Positions 7,908 to 16,251 of a stretch of 48,545 nt of DNA are shown here, piece after piece. Made by a program: the position numbers and the translations under genes. The stretch's first letter is position 1; each line of letters opens with the position of its first letter. Below the pieces are notes generated by a model. The model made no database searches and was not told the origin of the DNA. It saw nothing but the letters and a program-made list of their open reading frames with translations. Source of the DNA: Phycisphaerales bacterium. GTDB lineage: Bacteria > Planctomycetota > Phycisphaerae > Tepidisphaerales > Tepidisphaeraceae. Where the stretch lies: NCBI GenBank assembly GCA_025361735.1, contig JANYKD010000498.1:1-48545 (forward strand). Direction: 5' to 3'.

Positions 7908-7935
7908 AAGATACCCAGCCGAAAATGTTTGTCAA
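7908..7935 (-). promoter_or_regulatory. rpsJ: Sigma-70-type promoter of the ribosomal protein operon
   Basis: On the minus strand the perfect -35 box TTGACA (7935-7930), a 16-base spacer and the -10 box TATCTT (7913-7908) point to rpsJ and place the start of transcription near 7900, giving a leader of about 70 bases. No better match is seen in the 241-base divergent gap. Confidence 0.65.
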
Positions 7936-7957
7936 TGGGCAGACGAGAAATTTTCGG
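7919..7957. promoter_or_regulatory. Inverted repeat overlapping the rpsJ promoter
   Basis: CCGAAAAT at 7919-7926 and its exact complement ATTTTCGG at 7950-7957 are 23 bases apart. The left arm lies inside the -35/-10 spacer and the right arm just upstream of the -35 box. This is a plausible operator for a dimeric regulator, or a chance palindrome; no protein can be assigned. Confidence 0.35.
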
Positions 7958-8070
7958 TTCGGAGTCCCAAGGAGAGACGCTTCTTTACGTGCGATGCGCT
8001 CGCCGACCGATGATTTATAGCCGGGATTGAGCGATTGGGAAACCTCGGCTACAGAGGATACTCTGCACGC

Positions 8071-9255
8071 ATGCGCCAGCCAACCGCTAGGAAGACCGCC
8101 CCCGCGTATCCGCGGATCCCGCGCGTCGCCCTCATCATCGAAACATCCCTGGCTCCGGGGAGGGATATCCTCCGCGGCATCTCCCGCTATGTCCGGGAAA
8201 ACGGGCCATGGTCCACGTTTGTCGAACCCAGAAGCCTGGAACAGGCGGTGCCCGGTTGGCTCCGCAACTGGCAAGGCGACGGGATCATCGCGCGAATCCA
8301 GAACCGGAAGATCGCGGAGATCGTCCGGGCCAGCGGCATCCCCACCGTTGATGTCCTCGGCGTCGTCGAATCCGGCGACATGCCGCTCGTACATACGGAC
8401 GATACGCGCATCGCCTCGCTCGCGGCAGAGCATCTTTTGAACCGGGGATTCAAACGTTTCGGATTCTTTGGCCTCGCGGGTGAGAACTGGGCTGTCCGCC
8501 GGCGCGATGCCTTTGTGGCGGCAACGAGTATCGCAGGCTGCCCGTGCGCACTCTACGAGACCCCGCGCCGCATTCAGCACACGCGCATGTGGGAGGACAA
8601 CGCCGACGATCTGGCTCGCTGGGTTCAGAGCCTGGTCAGGCCGGTTGGGGTGATGCTCTGCTCCGATCAGTGCGGCCCGGTCATGCTCGAGGCCTGTCGC
8701 CGGGCCGGGGCGGCCGTGCCGGATGAAGTCGCCGTGCTGGGCGTGGACAATGACGAGCCTCTGTGCGACGCCACCGACCCGGCACTCTCCAGCGTCTGGC
8801 CGGACCATGTCCGGGTCGGCTACGAAAGTGCGGGCATTCTCGATCGCCTGATGCACGGCGAAGGCACGACGCGACGCGTTTACGTGCCTCCCAAGGGCGT
8901 GGTGACGCGGCGCTCGACCGACGTCCTGGCACTGGAGGACCGGGAAATCTCCGAGGCCCTTCGCTTCATCCGCGAACACGCCTGCGAGGGTTTGGGAATC
9001 GACCGCGTGGCCGAGCATGTGGCGTTGTCGCGCAGCGTGCTGCAGCGGCAATTCAAGAAGCTCGTCGGCCGAACGCTGCACGAGGAGATGGTGCGTGTCC
9101 GCCTTCGCCGCGCCCAGGACCTGCTACGCGGCACGGAACTGCCACTGCGGACAGTGGCCGCGAAATCGGGGTTCCGACATCAGGAGTACATGGGTGCCGT
9201 CTTTCGTGACCGGCTGGGCCAGACACCGCACCAATTTCGTCACGGTTCGCGCTGA
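8071..9255 (+). CDS. XylR-like transcriptional regulator (sugar-binding sensor plus AraC DNA-binding domain)
   Basis: A 394-residue cytoplasmic regulator. Residues of about 18-280 form a LacI/PBP1-like ligand-sensing domain (RVALIIETSLAPGRDILRGI ... AAEHLLNRGFKRFGFFGL ... VAVLGVDNDEPLCDATDPAL), and about 290-394 are an AraC-type double helix-turn-helix (LGIDRVAEHVALSRSVLQRQ, FKKLVGRTLHEEM, YMGAVFRDRLGQTPHQFR). This order is that of E. coli XylR, common in Planctomycetes as local regulators of catabolic genes. The frame is open to a TTG at 8035, but the ATG at 8071 has AGAGGA 12 bases upstream. The next gene in the same direction, a secreted glutaminase-like protein, is the likely target (inference from adjacency). 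The ligand cannot be read from the sequence. Confidence 0.9.
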   Translation: MRQPTARKTAPAYPRIPRVALIIETSLAPGRDILRGISRYVRENGPWSTFVEPRSLEQAVPGWLRNWQGDGIIARIQNRKIAEIVRASGIPTVDVLGVVESGDMPLVHTDDTRIASLAAEHLLNRGFKRFGFFGLAGENWAVRRRDAFVAATSIAGCPCALYETPRRIQHTRMWEDNADDLARWVQSLVRPVGVMLCSDQCGPVMLEACRRAGAAVPDEVAVLGVDNDEPLCDATDPALSSVWPDHVRVGYESAGILDRLMHGEGTTRRVYVPPKGVVTRRSTDVLALEDREISEALRFIREHACEGLGIDRVAEHVALSRSVLQRQFKKLVGRTLHEEMVRVRLRRAQDLLRGTELPLRTVAAKSGFRHQEYMGAVFRDRLGQTPHQFRHGSR

Positions 9256-9306
9256 GCCAGCGGGCAATTCTCAGCGCGTCGGCGGAATACCGCGAGTTTC
9301 CCGCGC

Positions 9307-9378
9307 GATTGGATTGACCCAATCTCTACAAAGAATGATCCCAAATCTTCTGGTTACGATCCTCGCGGACGGGTAACC
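9307..9378 (+). promoter_or_regulatory. Two inverted repeats in the gap before the glutaminase-like gene
   Basis: GATTGG (9307-9312) and CCAATC (9319-9324) form an 18-base operator-like dyad, and GGTTAC (9352-9357) and GTAACC (9373-9378) a second with a 15-base spacer. A possible -10 (TATTAG) follows at about 9383. Either dyad could be the site of the XylR-like regulator encoded just upstream; no consensus is available to confirm it. Confidence 0.35.
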
Positions 9379-9419
9379 TTCCTATTAGATCCTGTGTCCC
9401 GAACGAACGAGGAGAATCC

Positions 9420-11984
9420 ATGTTCAAAGCCTGCTTCCTGGCGTTCCTTTGCGTGCTGACGACCGGCCTGACCGCGCAGGGCCAGCCGGCACTGCGAGCC
9501 CCGGCCGTGCCGCTGGTGCCGGTGGACCCATACTTCAGCATCTGGTCGCCGGCCGACAAACTGACCGACGCGGCGACCATCCACTGGACCGAAGCGCCCA
9601 ACCGCCTGACCAGCCTCGTCCGCATCGACGGCAAGGTCTTCCGCATCATGGGCAACGAGCCCAAGGATCTGCCCGCGTTGGATCAGAAGAAGCTCACGAT
9701 CCTACCCACGACCGTCACCTACACGTTCGAGGGCGAAGGCGTGCGCGTGGAATTGTCCTTCATGACCCCCCTGCTGCCGGATGATCTCATGATCTTCTCG
9801 CGGCCGGTGGCCTACCTCACCTGGCAGGTGTCTTCCATCGACGGCAAAGAGCACGATGTGCAGGTTTACTACGACAACACCGCTGAACTTGTCGTTCACA
9901 GTCCCAAGACCGAAAAGGTGACGTGGTCGAGCGAGAAGTTCGGCGACATCAGCGCGTTGAAGGTCGGCTCGGTCGATCAGCCCGTGCTGCGACGCAAGGG
10001 CGACGCCGTCCGCATCAACTGGGGCTATGACTACGTGGCCGTGCCCGCTTCGCAGAATGGCAAGCTGGCGATCGCGGCGGCCGACGCGACCCGCAACGGC
10101 TGGGATAAGGACGTGGCAAGCGTGCCCGCCAGTCCGACTGCGGCGGCCGACGCGCCCGTGCTGTCCGTGACATTCAAACTCGGAAAAGTCGGCCAGCAGC
10201 CCGTGTCTCGCTGGCTCATGCTGGCATACGACGACGTCTTCGCGGCACAGTATTTCCACAAGGAACTCAAGGCCTATTGGAAGAAGGATGGCGCGGAGAT
10301 CGGCGATCTGTTCAAGAAGTCCGCGGCCGAGTATGCCGCGCTGCGGACGCGCTGCGACAAGTTCGACGCCGAGTTGATGGCCGACCTGGAAAAGGCTGGC
10401 GGACCCAAGTACGCGTGGATCTGTGCCCTGGCCTATCGCCAGTCGTGCGCGGCCAGCAAGGTGATCGCCGACGGCAACGGCCAGCCCCTCTATTTCTGCA
10501 AGGAGAACACCAGCAACGGTTGCATGGGCACGGTGGACGTGTTCTATCCCCAGGCTCCGCTGCCGCTGCTGATCAGCCCGTCGTTGTCCAAGGCGATGCT
10601 GATTCCGGTGCTGGAATACGCCAGCACACCCGCATGGAAGTGGCCCAACGCGCCGCACGATGTCGGCACCTGGCCGCAGGCCAACGGGCAGGTCTACGGC
10701 GGCACCAAGAGCAACGGCGGCATGCCGGTTGAAGAGACGGGCAACATGCTCCTGCTGGTGGCAGCGGTGGCACAGGTCGAAGGCAACGCGGATTTCGCCG
10801 GCAAGTACTGGTCCGTACTTACTACGTGGGCGAAATACCTCGAACAGTTCGGCCGCGATCCGGAGAACCAGCTCTGCACCGACGACTTCGCCGGTCACCT
10901 GGCCCACAATTCCAATCTCGCCGGCAAGGCCATCTGCGCCCTGGCCGCGTACGGCAAGATGGCCGGCATGCGCGGCGACAAGGAGACGGCCGACAAGTAC
11001 ACGAAGATGGCGAAGGAATTCGCGCTCGGCTGGATCAAGCAGGCTGATGATGGCGACCACTTCCGTCTGGCGTTCGACAAGCCCAACACCTGGAGTTCCA
11101 AATACAACCTGGTTTGGGACAAGATCCTGGACACGAACGTCTTCCCCGATGACGCGATGAAGAAGGAAATGGCGTACTATCGCAAGTACATGGACAAATA
11201 CGGCCTGGCGCTCGACGGCCGCATGCAGAACGCCCCCGGCCGCAAGACAACGTGGACCAAGACCGACTGGGCCTTCTGGACTGCCTGCCTGACCAACAAC
11301 CAGGAAGACTTCGACGTCATCACCGCGCCGATCTACACGTTCCTCAACCAGGGAACGCGACGCGTCGGCCTGGCGGATCTCTACTTCACCGACCGCCCCG
11401 ACACAGCCCTGATGCACTCTCGCCCGGTCGTCGGCGGCATCTTCGTCAAGATGCTTTACAACAGGGAAGTCTGGAAGAAGTGGGCCTCGCGCGACGTGAC
11501 CAAGGCCAACGGGCCGTGGGCGCCGATTCCGGTTCCGGCCGAGGCCGTCGATGTCGTGAAGCCGGCGAGCAATACGTGGCGCTACACGATCGCCAAACCG
11601 GCCGACGGCTGGTTCAAGGTCGACTTCGACGATGCCTCATGGAAGACCGGCAAAGGCGGCTTCGGCACGCGCGGCACACCCGGCGCGATCGTCAACACCG
11701 TGTGGAACACCGCCGACATCTGGCTGCGCGGCGAGATTGCAATTCCCGCGGGCAACTACAGCAATCTGCAACTGAATGTCCACCACGATGAGGATGTCGA
11801 GATCTACCTCGATGGCAAGCTGGCCGCGTCCGTGAGCGGATTCACTGGTGAATACGAGCCGATCGCCACCCGCGCCGAAACGCCCCTCACGCCCGGCAAG
11901 CACTTGTTCACGATCCACTGCCACCAGACCGAGGGCGGGCAGTACGTCGACTTGGGAATCGTGGATGTAAAGCCGGCGAAGTAG
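9420..11984 (+). CDS. Secreted glutaminase-like (GtaA/DUF4965-DUF1793 type) protein with C-terminal beta-sandwich
   Basis: An 854-residue exported protein. Residues 1-20 are a signal peptide (MFKACFLAFLCVLTTGLTA). Next comes the DUF4964-type start (PAVPLVPVDPYFSIWSPADK, about 28-47), then the regions known in this family as DUF5127, DUF4965 and DUF1793; marks include AYRQSCAASKVIADGNGQP, YFCKENTSNGCMGTVDVFYP, TCTDDFAGHLAHNSNLAGKA-like sequence and the toroid helices to about residue 690. Fungal GtaA was described as a glutaminase, but the fold is a glycoside-hydrolase-like toroid and the true substrate in bacteria is not settled. Residues of about 715-854 (DADWFK-like, YTIAKPADGWFKVDFDDASW, DEDVEIYLDGKLAAS) form an added galactose-binding-like beta-sandwich. 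A good GAGGAGA ribosome site precedes the ATG. Likely controlled by the upstream XylR-like gene. Confidence 0.88.
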   Translation: MFKACFLAFLCVLTTGLTAQGQPALRAPAVPLVPVDPYFSIWSPADKLTDAATIHWTEAPNRLTSLVRIDGKVFRIMGNEPKDLPALDQKKLTILPTTVTYTFEGEGVRVELSFMTPLLPDDLMIFSRPVAYLTWQVSSIDGKEHDVQVYYDNTAELVVHSPKTEKVTWSSEKFGDISALKVGSVDQPVLRRKGDAVRINWGYDYVAVPASQNGKLAIAAADATRNGWDKDVASVPASPTAAADAPVLSVTFKLGKVGQQPVSRWLMLAYDDVFAAQYFHKELKAYWKKDGAEIGDLFKKSAAEYAALRTRCDKFDAELMADLEKAGGPKYAWICALAYRQSCAASKVIADGNGQPLYFCKENTSNGCMGTVDVFYPQAPLPLLISPSLSKAMLIPVLEYASTPAWKWPNAPHDVGTWPQANGQVYGGTKSNGGMPVEETGNMLLLVAAVAQVEGNADFAGKYWSVLTTWAKYLEQFGRDPENQLCTDDFAGHLAHNSNLAGKAICALAAYGKMAGMRGDKETADKYTKMAKEFALGWIKQADDGDHFRLAFDKPNTWSSKYNLVWDKILDTNVFPDDAMKKEMAYYRKYMDKYGLALDGRMQNAPGRKTTWTKTDWAFWTACLTNNQEDFDVITAPIYTFLNQGTRRVGLADLYFTDRPDTALMHSRPVVGGIFVKMLYNREVWKKWASRDVTKANGPWAPIPVPAEAVDVVKPASNTWRYTIAKPADGWFKVDFDDASWKTGKGGFGTRGTPGAIVNTVWNTADIWLRGEIAIPAGNYSNLQLNVHHDEDVEIYLDGKLAASVSGFTGEYEPIATRAETPLTPGKHLFTIHCHQTEGGQYVDLGIVDVKPAK

Positions 11985-12056
11985 GAGCCGAGCCATGATA
12001 GCTCACAAGTCAGATGCAGATTACGACTCTCGCAGGCAACGATAGAATCCGCCGGC

Positions 12057-12311
12057 ATGGGCGCCCGAAAGATCGTAATCGTTGCCGGTCCCAACGGCGC
12101 GGGGAAGACCACGTTTGCACAGGCGTTTCTTCCCAACCAAGCGGGTTGTGAACGGTTTATCAATGCCGACCTGATTGCGAGGGGACTGTCGCCCTTCGCG
12201 CCTGGGAAGTCCGCTTTTCGGGCGGGCAAACTCATGCTGGAAGAAATTGCGGCGAGCGTCGCCGCAGGCAGGAGATTCGCGTTCGAGACAACGCTCAGGG
12301 GCCTGAACTAG
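12057..12311 (+). pseudogene. Truncated zeta-toxin-like P-loop kinase
   Basis: Only 84 residues remain. The start is a classic zeta-toxin/AAA kinase N-terminus: [20 protein letters not shown] with Walker A at residues 11-19, then [14 protein letters not shown] and [11 protein letters not shown]. Full-length relatives run to about 190 residues and continue after FETTLSG with a lid and a second catalytic Arg region; none of these follows in any frame after the TAG at 12309. No antitoxin gene is adjacent. I read it as a decayed or 3'-deleted toxin/kinase gene. Confidence 0.75.
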
Positions 12312-12389
12312 GGGGACACCGGCCAAGTTCACCGAATCGTGAATTGACATGCCGTTCCGGTATGATTGTGCCTCTCAGGAGAGTCCCCG

Positions 12390-12503
12390 GTGCCGACGAA
12401 CGAACCCGCCGTTCCGTGGCGGCAACATCCCTCGATCTACGAGCACATCCGGAAAGGAATTGACATATGGTTATCGCGCGTGTGGTGTTCTTTGCGGCAG
12501 TGA
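12390..12503 (+). pseudogene. Possible 5' remnant of an unidentified gene
   Basis: A GTG at 12390 with CAGGAG eight bases upstream opens a 37-residue frame (VPTNEPAVPWRQHPSIYEHI, RKG, then a tail unlike the start) that stops at TGA inside the next gene. The first 23 residues look like real coding sequence, the rest does not. It may be the N-terminal stump of a gene cut off by the cupin gene. The family is not recognised, and a regulatory upstream peptide cannot be excluded. Confidence 0.35.
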
Positions 12504-12886
12504 CTGTTTGCGGTGTGCTTTTTGCCCAGGAGGCAGCAACAACCATGAAACCCCCTGTAACGAGAAAAGTGTTACTCAAAGCGGCAATTGACCCCGAGAA
12601 ACCCGTTTCGACCGTGGAAATCCAGGAAGTGACCATGGGCCCGAAACAGAAGGCGCCCCTCCACCTTCATCCATGTCCAACGATGGGGGTCGTTACCGAA
12701 GGCACGATCGCCTTTCAGATCGAAGGACAGCCGGTACAACATCTGAAGGCCGGCGATGCCTTCTACGAGCCGGCCAATGTGCGGGTCGCAAGGTTCGACA
12801 ACGACGAGGACACCCCGGCGAAATTTGTCGTGCATTACCTCTTGAGCAAGGACGACCGCGACACTGTTCGAGTCCCGACGAAATAG
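12467..12886 (+). CDS. Secreted small cupin-domain protein
   Basis: A 139-residue protein with an N-terminal signal peptide (VVFFAAVTVCGVLFA, cleavage near AQEAA) and a single cupin barrel. Motif 1 is at about 65-82, with metal-type ligands H66 and H68 (APLHLHPCPTMGVVTEGTI), and motif 2 at about 98-110 (AGDAFYEPANVRV). Single-domain cupins of this size bind a metal and small molecules; the substrate is unknown. Start chosen at the ATG with AAAGGA upstream. A TATGAT box at about 12360 could be its -10. It sits intact between two gene fragments. Confidence 0.8.
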   Translation: MVIARVVFFAAVTVCGVLFAQEAATTMKPPVTRKVLLKAAIDPEKPVSTVEIQEVTMGPKQKAPLHLHPCPTMGVVTEGTIAFQIEGQPVQHLKAGDAFYEPANVRVARFDNDEDTPAKFVVHYLLSKDDRDTVRVPTK

Positions 12887-12913
12887 CAGCGGTGAACCCG
12901 ATGCTCCCCGGCC

Positions 12914-13036
12914 GTGAACGCCAGTGGCAAAGAACCGCTACCTCTGTCGCTGGAGAACGGCGTGCTGCACGCAGCCATCAACACCCGCAAGCTCCCCGCC
13001 GGCCCCGCCGTGTTCTTCGAGATTGCCGAGGAATAG
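12914..13036 (+). pseudogene. Possible 3' remnant of an unidentified gene
   Basis: A 40-codon open stretch ending at TAG 13034-13036 reads like the end of a globular secreted enzyme (SLENGVLHAAINTRKLPAGP, AVFFEIAEE). It is in the same frame as the cupin gene but separated from it by two stop codons, and has no ribosome site of its own. I consider it a leftover C-terminus. The rest of 12887-13166 shows nothing. Confidence 0.3.
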
Positions 13037-13166
13037 CCCAATGCGAATTCGTAATGGACTTGAGCGAGTGACACGATGTCGGCATTGTCGGCGATGCCGC
13101 GTCACTCAGGGTCCAATGCTGAGTTGCCTTTTGCCAGCGTGATTTGATAATGGCACAGGAGGTAAT

Positions 13167-14117
13167 ATGAAGTCCTACGCGAGGCTGCTTTTCATTGAAC
13201 CGAGGGAATCGGCTACGCCTCAGCCTCTCATCGACCACGTGACCCGACGAATCTGCGCTGCATTCCGTCAGAGCAGGCCCAGCGACTACGGATATGAGGG
13301 CGTTCACTCGTGCTATTGCGGTGCCAACAGTTCAGCATGCGACTACCATTTGCCCGGCGGTGAGCTTACGAATTCTCTGTGCATCCACTATGTGGCCCAC
13401 CATCGCTTGGAGGTGCCCGCTCGGCAACTCGCCAAGATCGAGAGCTTCACGTTCGGCGAGGCTGAGCCGAACGAAGCTGAACTAGTTGGCCCGGCTCGCA
13501 TCCTCGCGTGGATTCATGCGTACATGGACCGAAGTGTCGAACCTGACCGTCTGAGGATATGGAGCGATTGGGGGCTCGATGTGACGGCACTGTGTCAGGC
13601 ATTGCGCGGGGGCTGTCTCCCATCGCCCAAGATCTTTACTGACGCCCGTGAGGATGCTGACGAGCTCTTCGCCCTCCTTCGCTCCGTCACACCAGAGATG
13701 ATGCCGCTGATTCGCGACGCCGCGCGGCGGCAGTACGGAGACGTGAGCGCGTGGGGCAAAGCGGCTCTGCGCGTGCGCGGATGGAATCGGGAAGCATGGG
13801 CTATCCCCATGGCTGAGATCATCGCCTTCGAAGATGGGGCATCGGGGTACCGAAGGCAGATAGCTGCGGACTTTCGGAGGCTTGGTCCCCACGCAGGTGC
13901 CGGCATCCAGACACTACTCGAAGCGGCAGCGAGCGCGAGTGCAGACCGCTTGCAAGATATCGTCTTGGCGTTCCGCTCGATCAGCATCGCCTCTGGACTG
14001 CTGATCCCGCCCGCGGCCATTGTCGCTCTGGCTGGACTGGCCAACGGCCCAGAACACGATTCAGAATTGGGCAGGCTGGCAGCACAGACGCTGGAGGCTG
14101 CAAATCCGAGGCTCTGA
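13167..14117 (+). CDS. Unknown protein with Cys/His-rich N-terminal region
   Basis: 316 residues, not identified. The ATG has a strong AGGAGGT ribosome site. Residues of about 40-85 hold a conserved-looking block with paired Cys and His (GVHSCYCGANSSACDYHLPG, then LCIHYVAHHRLEVP) that could bind a metal; the middle is mixed helical, with DADELFALLRSVTPEMMPL; the last 90 residues look like HEAT-like helices (RQIAADFRRLGPHAGAGIQT ... IVALAGLANGPEHDSELGRL). No signal peptide or membrane segment. It stands alone between broken genes and is followed by 417 bases without a gene. Confidence 0.7.
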   Translation: MKSYARLLFIEPRESATPQPLIDHVTRRICAAFRQSRPSDYGYEGVHSCYCGANSSACDYHLPGGELTNSLCIHYVAHHRLEVPARQLAKIESFTFGEAEPNEAELVGPARILAWIHAYMDRSVEPDRLRIWSDWGLDVTALCQALRGGCLPSPKIFTDAREDADELFALLRSVTPEMMPLIRDAARRQYGDVSAWGKAALRVRGWNREAWAIPMAEIIAFEDGASGYRRQIAADFRRLGPHAGAGIQTLLEAAASASADRLQDIVLAFRSISIASGLLIPPAAIVALAGLANGPEHDSELGRLAAQTLEAANPRL

Positions 14118-14379
14118 CGTGCTGGTTGCTTGATCTCACCGGTAAACCTGAACCGTGGCAGGCGACAGAAGCCGCTCCGGGGCGTCATTGACCCCGTTCC
14201 ACTCGCCGTCTGGCGCCGACAACGGGCGGCGCAACGGCAAACAAAGTGTCCTACGTAGACCGCATTCCGAACCATCTTTCGAGCCGTGAGAGTGGCGGAT
14301 AGAGGAGTCAGACTCTGCATAGAACGTCAGACTGTCAGCTATTCGTGGGACAGCGGAATGCTGCGACGGCAGTTTATTA

Positions 14380-14421
14380 TTGCACCTGTCGGGCCAACGG
14401 CTACACTACATTACGTAATGT
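14380..14421 (+). promoter_or_regulatory. Candidate promoter with a perfect 14-bp palindrome at the start site
   Basis: The stretch 14118-14534 has no gene. Within it TTGCAC (14380-14385), a 16-base spacer and TACACT (14402-14407) form a moderate promoter toward the LEPR-xLL gene at 14535. Directly after the -10, at 14408-14421, lies the perfect palindrome ACATTACGTAATGT, just where transcription would start, which suggests an operator. The rest of the stretch shows nothing I can name. Confidence 0.35.
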
Positions 14422-14534
14422 TCTGCCATCAGGCCACGGAAGTCGCCGCGCTTCTGGGTAAGCGTTGTTGAAAGCACGTGCCCCGTGTTCGCCTGTATGG
14501 CCGTTTCGACACTTCGCTTGATCGGAGGTCCATC

Positions 14535-15317
14535 ATGTTGCTTTCCCACCGCGCGGTAACGCGTGCAGGAGGATGCTGTCCCTTTTTCCACGGGATGGAG
14601 CCACTGGAGTCCCGGCAACTCCTCAGTGGCGTTGCCGTCTCGGAAATGGCCTTGGACAATGGAACGGCCCCGCAGACAACCCTGTCGGCGGATGCATCGC
14701 CGCAACTGCAGCGCACTGCACCGCTTTACGTCAACACAGGAACGCAAAGCTACTTTCTGCTCAAACCGGGATGCCGGTGGGAATACCTCCGCACTGCCGG
14801 CACCAAGCGTGAACGCACCGTCAAGACAGTGCTCAGCACTACCAGGCTGGTGGACGGGGTTGTCACGCGCGTGCTGAAAGAGGCACACTATACGAAGACG
14901 GGCAGCAAGCCGGAGCAACTCGAGGTGGTCGGCGAGGCGTACGTGGCCATCAACACCAAAACGGGAGACATGGTGGCATTCGGCCAGAAGGCAAGCTACC
15001 TCGTCGCCGGCAAATGGGTGACGCAGACATGGCTTGCCGGCAAGAACGGGGCCACGCGCGGTGTGTTCCTGCCGGGAAAGCCCAAGGTGGGCAATGACTT
15101 CACCAAGTTCCTGGCGCCTGGAGAGATCAATGCACACGGTTTGGTCGTCAGCATCCGGGAAACCGTGACAACTCCGGCCGGCACGTTCAAGAACTGCCTG
15201 AAAATCAAGAACTACGACCCGACAGACCCGGGCACCGTCTACTTCACGTATTTCGCGCCCGGCGTGGGTGAAGTCGCCGGGAACAGCGACAAACTAACCA
15301 GTTTCACCCGCGCGTGA
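14535..15317 (+). CDS. Secreted LEPR-xLL-type protein with one C-terminal domain
   Basis: 260 residues. Residues 21-30 read MEPLESRQLL, a LEPR-xLL type motif found at the N-terminus of many Planctomycetes surface proteins and thought to act in export or sorting (family knowledge; mechanism not proven). After a spacer (31-75) a single domain of about 180 residues follows (YFLLKPGCRWEYL ... VVSIRETVTTPAGTFKNCLK ... YFTYFAPGVGEVAG), similar in pattern to the extracellular lipoprotein-like domains with PAGTF and APGVGEV turns. Start: the frame reaches a GTG at 14478, but the ATG at 14535 has GGAGG seven bases upstream. Function unknown. Confidence 0.8.
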   Translation: MLLSHRAVTRAGGCCPFFHGMEPLESRQLLSGVAVSEMALDNGTAPQTTLSADASPQLQRTAPLYVNTGTQSYFLLKPGCRWEYLRTAGTKRERTVKTVLSTTRLVDGVVTRVLKEAHYTKTGSKPEQLEVVGEAYVAINTKTGDMVAFGQKASYLVAGKWVTQTWLAGKNGATRGVFLPGKPKVGNDFTKFLAPGEINAHGLVVSIRETVTTPAGTFKNCLKIKNYDPTDPGTVYFTYFAPGVGEVAGNSDKLTSFTRA

Positions 15318-15422
15318 ACGAGTGCTCGCCGGCCTCCGTGGCGGTGAAATGCGGCCTTGCCCCACATGCCCACACGGGTTGCCGGGTACAGTCTGTGTGT
15401 GTGTCGTCATCAACCGCAGCGG

Positions 15423-16004
15423 CTACAGACTCCAGCCCTCGCGGTATTTCCGCCGGACGTACGAGTTGGCATCGGCGTCGTTGGTGACTTCCATCTTCTC
15501 GCCGTCCCAGTTGAGCTTGCGGTTGGGATACCGGACGGCAAGGTTGCCCATCAGCACCATTTCCGAGAGCGGCCCGGAGAAGTCGAAGTTCGAACTGGCC
15601 GGCTTGCCGCCCTTGCAGGCGCGGACCCAGTCGGCCTCGTGGCCGCCCTCACCGCGCGGGATGCGGTCGATCGTCCTGGCCGGCTGGCGATAGTCCTTCA
15701 TTTTCGATTCCGGCAGCAGCGGTGGACCCCGGTCATAGCAGCCGCACATCAGGCTTCCCTTGTCACCGACGAACAACACGCCGCCGCCGTCGTCGTCGCC
15801 CATGCGGCGACCCTCTTCCAGGATCTCCGGACGAGGCGGCATCATGCCGCCATCCCACCAGGTCAGTTTGACTTCCGGCATGTTCTCCCGGGCCGGGAAT
15901 TTGAAGCGCACGATGGTTGAGCGCTCTGCGAGTTGGTTCTGTTTTCCACATGGACCTCGTTGAATGGGATAACCAGCGATTCGACACGCCACCTGTTTCA
16001 TCAT
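15423..16004 (-). pseudogene. Gfo/Idh/MocA oxidoreductase, 3' part only
   Basis: The C-terminal 165 residues match the planctomycete family of secreted Gfo/Idh/MocA dehydrogenases: STIVRFKFPARENMPEVKLT, WWDGGMMPPRPE, GGGVLFVGDKGSLMCGCYDR, GHEADWVRACKGGKPASSNF, GPLSEMVLMGNLAVRYPNRK and YVRRKYREGWSL. Such proteins have about 440 residues, with a signal peptide and an N-terminal Rossmann domain; both are missing here. Residues 1-24 do not fit the family, and no matching 5' part lies upstream (16005-16251 is empty). The reading frame of the remnant is intact, so the truncation may be recent. Confidence 0.85.
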
Positions 16005-16251
16005 TAGACGGGCTTTGACGATTTGTTGCCGGAAGAGGGTGTTGTCGCCGATGCCATGCCGGCAGGCATTGGCGAGATTACCGTCCCGTCATTTTTTAGC
16101 GAGCGGAATAAATGTCTCCCACGCGCGGTTACCATGGGTACAATCAATCTGACTCAACCAAGACCGGACGCGTCGGGTTTACCGCGAATCAATGGTGGCC
16201 GAGTGGCCGCCGCGGAGGATTGTGACCCCGGTTCCTCAGAAGGAGATCGCT

